A DNA stretch of 7,107 bases from an uncultured Desulfovibrio sp. (GTDB lineage Bacteria; Desulfobacterota; Desulfovibrionia; Desulfovibrionales; Desulfovibrionaceae), in the NCBI GenBank assembly GCA_910587035.1, contig CAJUMQ010000050.1:1-7107 (forward strand). The letters are read 5' to 3'. Every line of letters starts with the position of its first letter. Positions within the stretch are counted from its first letter, which is position 1. Of this stretch, positions 5,105-7,107 are shown piece by piece. A program made the translations under genes and the position numbers. The notes under the pieces were generated by a model that searched no databases, was not told the origin of the DNA, and worked only from the letters and a program-made list of their open reading frames with translations.

Positions 5105-6349
5105 TTATGTGATTTCGATAATCGGAGTTTGAGCTTCACGCGCTTTTTCCCGCAAGCTGTCCAGATAGTCAGCCCAGCGGTTCATCATGCCCCGCCTTTC
5201 CTCAATAAATTCGGTGCGGTTGTATGCGCGGCCATTGGGATCGCGCACCATATGGGCAAGCTGGTGTTCAATCAGGTCGTGTCTTTCCCGCAAGACTTCA
5301 TCCAGAAGCGTCCGCGCCGTGGCTCTGAAGCCGTGTATGCACATTTCCTGCGGCGTATAGCCCATGCGCCGCAATGCACCCACAAGCGTTACCTCGCTAA
5401 TCGTCTGGCGGTAGTCGCGCATATTGGGAAATAGCAATTCGCCGTTTCCTGTGCCGATTTTCAGCTTCTCCAGAATCATCATGACTTGTGGAGCCAGGGG
5501 CACAACATGGGGCGTATTCGTTTTGCTGACGGTATAGCGCCATTCGCATGTTTCAAAATTGACATCTTCCCATCTTGCGTTTATCAGCTCGCTTGTGCGG
5601 ACAAAAATATAGGGCATTATCTGGAGCGCGTAATGGACAGCAAAATAGCCATTTTTTTGTCCATAGTTGTCTATATTCAAAAGCAGCTTGCCAAGCTGGA
5701 GCGGATCCAGAATTGTGGAGCGATGCGTAACCTTGTGCGTCCGCAGTAAAATTCGCAGGGATGGAATTGGGTCAATTTCCAGAACTCCCGTTGCGATGGC
5801 GTACTGCATGACCTGACTGCATATCTGGCAAGCTTTTTTGCAAGTGGCTGTCTTGTCCTGCTTTTCCAGTTCCCGCAAAGGCACAAGAATATCAGCTGGC
5901 CTTATATCCCTGATGTGCATATCGCCAAGGGCCGGTAGCAGATTACGCCGCATTATGCCCTCATAGATGTACATTGTTTTTGATGATACCTTGCTGGCGG
6001 CAAGCTCCAGCCATGCCGTTGCCAGCGCTCCAAATGAGTTTTTACCGGCGGCTTGCTGTTCGGCCTTTTCCTGACGCCGGATTTTGCCAGGGTCTTTGCC
6101 TGCGGCTTTTTGGCTTCTGGCCTCATCGCGTTTGCGTCGAGCCTGCTCAAGCGATACTTCAGGGTATGCGCCAAAGGACAGGATGCTTTCCTTTCCGCTG
6201 GATTGCATGTATTTGAGCTTCCAGTGTTTTCCTCCGCTTGGGCTGACTTGCAGGTAAAGCCCTCCGCCATCAAAAATTTTATAGGGTTTGTCCTTCGGTT
6301 TCGCGTTTTGGACTTGTGTGGCCGTAAGTGGTTTTACTATTCTTGCCAT
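5105..6349 (-). CDS. P4-type tyrosine recombinase (integrase), 414 aa
   Basis: The ATG at 6349 has GGAGG (complement of 6359-6363) 9 bases upstream. The N-terminal arm-binding domain (about residues 1-90, LTATQVQNAKPKDKPYKIFDGGGLYLQV) is the DUF4102 type of P4 integrases. A SAM-like core-binding domain spans about 100-205. The catalytic domain holds the expected residues: R251 in FVRTSEL, K276 in SKTN, H339 and R342 in HGFR, H366 in HQLAH, and nucleophile Y376 in AYNRTEF. All are present, so the enzyme should be active. It cuts and rejoins att sites to insert or remove an element, usually at a tRNA or tmRNA 3' end for this family, although no such gene lies in this window. It is followed by alpA on the same strand. 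Upstream (6350-6522) are short repeats that could be arm sites or operators. Confidence 0.97.
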   Translation of the reverse strand: MARIVKPLTATQVQNAKPKDKPYKIFDGGGLYLQVSPSGGKHWKLKYMQSSGKESILSFGAYPEVSLEQARRKRDEARSQKAAGKDPGKIRRQEKAEQQAAGKNSFGALATAWLELAASKVSSKTMYIYEGIMRRNLLPALGDMHIRDIRPADILVPLRELEKQDKTATCKKACQICSQVMQYAIATGVLEIDPIPSLRILLRTHKVTHRSTILDPLQLGKLLLNIDNYGQKNGYFAVHYALQIMPYIFVRTSELINARWEDVNFETCEWRYTVSKTNTPHVVPLAPQVMMILEKLKIGTGNGELLFPNMRDYRQTISEVTLVGALRRMGYTPQEMCIHGFRATARTLLDEVLRERHDLIEHQLAHMVRDPNGRAYNRTEFIEERRGMMNRWADYLDSLREKAREAQTPIIEIT

Positions 6350-6392
6350 GCCGTTTTTCCTCCAGATAATGCTGTTTTGACCTCTTAAATCT

Positions 6393-6420
6393 AACCCCTA
6401 AATTGACCCTTATAGGGGTT
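6393..6420. promoter_or_regulatory. Inverted repeat upstream of the integrase, possible operator
   Basis: AACCCCTA (6393-6400) and TAGGGGTT (6413-6420) form a perfect 8-bp inverted repeat with a 12-base spacer, 44 bases upstream of the integrase start. A minus-strand TTGACA (complement of 6424-6429) sits just beyond, though the -10 at the right distance is poor. Such a site could bind AlpA or integrase. It is not followed by a T tract. Confidence 0.4.
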
Positions 6421-6497
6421 GGATGTCAATGGTTTTTACCAGTCCTCATTGGAGAGATATAAGCATAACTTATTGAAATTCAAGATATATTGGACAA

Positions 6498-6517
6498 ATA
6501 TAAATCCATATAAATCC
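6498..6517 (+). repeat. Abutting tandem 10-bp repeat between int and the traL relic
   Basis: ATATAAATCC occurs twice with no gap (6498-6507 and 6508-6517), so the copies face the same side of the helix. It lies where the integrase upstream region meets the truncated traL sequence. A nearby ATAAG-N5-CTTAT (6459-6473) adds to the repeat content. These are candidates for integrase arm-type or AlpA sites. Confidence 0.5.
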
Positions 6518-6522
6518 CAATT

Positions 6523-6825
6523 ATGATACTTCACTCATTTCAGGAGGCGTTTCCAGATATTTGCGTCCATGTATGCCGCAATCTGTATTTTGGCGAAGCC
6601 AGCCGCTTTGACATTTACAACACTTCAAAGGCCAGAGAACAAGTTGAACAGAAAGGCAAGACGCTGGACTTTCCCGCTGTTGGCAGCCGGGTTGCTGACT
6701 GGCTCTATTCAAAGCGAATGCCTATCCACTCTGCCATGCCAGAAATGTCCTTTGGCACAAGAGCCGAACTGAAACGCTGGCGCAATCTGTGCGCGAAACT
6801 TTTTGACCTGGTGATAGGAGAATAA
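6523..6825 (+). pseudogene. TraL-like conjugal transfer ATPase, C-terminal fragment
   Basis: The open frame encodes about 100 residues and ends at TAA 6825. Its content (NLYFGEASRFDIYNTSKAREQ, then VGSRVADWLYSKRMPIHSAM, then PEMSFGTRAELKRWR) follows the pattern of the C-terminus of IncP TraL. In TraL a NPYWG-like segment leads to a short helix, an IP-like strand and a final basic helix. Full TraL is about 240 residues and has an N-terminal P-loop, which is missing here. The ATG at 6523 has no ribosome binding site and an in-frame TAA lies at 6511-6513, so coding sequence seems to have been cut just upstream, next to the int region. The downstream TraM-like start is only 2 bases away, as in an operon. 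The TraL identity is moderately sure; the truncation follows from it. Confidence 0.6.
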
Positions 6826-6827
6826 CA

Positions 6828-7107
6828 ATGTCCATGAATACCAAAATAGACTTGTCAAAACTTTGTGGCCGTAAAGTCAGCGAAGAGGAAGCCGCCCGTA
6901 TTCGGGAAGTGGCCAGCAATTTGGAATTGCGAGACGATGACGCGCTTTGGCAGTTATTGGCCGCAATAGAGTACCAGAGGGTTTATTATGAGAAAGTGCC
7001 TGATAAAATAGCTGCTGTTACTACCGATATTCTCAAGGGGATTGGGGAAGCGGGTAATGTAACAAAATTTCAACAAAGATTAAATAACAAATTCTGTGAA
7101 ATTCCTA
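6828..7107 (+). CDS. TraM-like conjugal transfer protein, 5' part, cut by the window edge
   Basis: The ATG at 6828 has TAGGAG (6815-6820) 7 bases upstream and sits 2 bases after the TraL-like stop, so the two are translationally adjacent. About 93 residues are visible. After a short charged N-terminus (VSEEEAARIREVASNL), DDDALWQLLAAIEYQRVYYEKVPDKI resembles the conserved block of IncP-type TraM proteins (Pfam Activator-TraM), which also reads as D..W..L.A.E.Y...YE..P..I. IncP TraM is a small accessory transfer protein; homologues usually go on with a membrane segment, which would lie outside the window. The gene order traK, traL, traM supports the call. With traL truncated, expression depends on a promoter that I cannot place. 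Confidence 0.65.
   Translation, partial: MSMNTKIDLSKLCGRKVSEEEAARIREVASNLELRDDDALWQLLAAIEYQRVYYEKVPDKIAAVTTDILKGIGEAGNVTKFQQRLNNKFCEIP

Noticed and set aside
3..6445. Inverted 12-base match: GGACTGGTAAAA at 3-14 and its complement at 6434-6445, as possible element ends.
   Set aside because: A 12-base match between two places in 7 kb is expected about once by chance, it does not extend on either side, and neither position fits a clear boundary.
6350..6522. tRNA or tmRNA 3' end as the integrase target.
   Set aside because: I searched the integrase upstream region and the rest of the window for a cloverleaf or T-arm and found none; the target, if still present, lies outside the window.

Overview
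The window looks like a decayed, rearranged piece of a conjugative or mobilizable element in a Gram-negative host. The gene types resemble those of Desulfovibrionaceae or related gut sulfate reducers: a FlxA-like coiled-coil protein, a P4-type integrase paired with AlpA, and an IncP-like traI/traK/traL/traM set. The host assignment is an inference from family resemblance only. Base composition is patchy. Positions 1-1000 and 1450-2200 are AT-rich, while the relaxase, traK-like and integrase blocks are more GC-rich, which suggests pieces of different origin.

Layout. Positions 2-172 may be the 3' end of an unrecognised gene. A 172-aa FlxA-like protein (329-847, minus) follows, with a clear intrinsic terminator at 275-308. 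Positions 986-1448 (minus) are the isolated 3' end of a MOBP/TraI-type relaxase gene. An AT-rich class I SAM methyltransferase gene (1557-2180, plus) with a near-consensus promoter comes next. Then a longer but broken relaxase gene occupies 2207-3563 (minus). The two relaxase pieces share a gap-free direct repeat (1062-1448 and 2283-2669), about 95% identical by eye, so the methyltransferase sits as cargo between two relaxase 3' ends.

Divergent from the relaxase is a TraK-like gene (3655-4332). The gap between them is where an IncP-type oriT would lie. Then come about 260 bases without a recognisable gene, a 23-codon hydrophobic mini-ORF (4594-4665), and about 200 bases dense in hairpins. A minus-strand int-alpA operon (integrase 5105-6349, AlpA-type regulator 4867-5085) follows. 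The window ends with a 5'-truncated TraL-like gene (6523-6825) and a TraM-like gene cut by the window edge (6828-7107).

How the parts fit. The order relaxase(-) / traK(+) / traL(+) / traM(+) matches the Tra1 region of IncP plasmids. Here the relaxase has lost its catalytic N-terminus and carries a frameshift, and traL has lost its ATPase half where the int-alpA block lies. The transfer module is therefore probably dead, while the integrase, AlpA, the methyltransferase and the FlxA-like gene look intact. The most unusual signals are a GCAAAAT word repeated five times in two reading frames at the end of the traK-like gene, the mini-ORF with its hairpin array, and the two relaxase 3' ends that differ mostly at synonymous sites.
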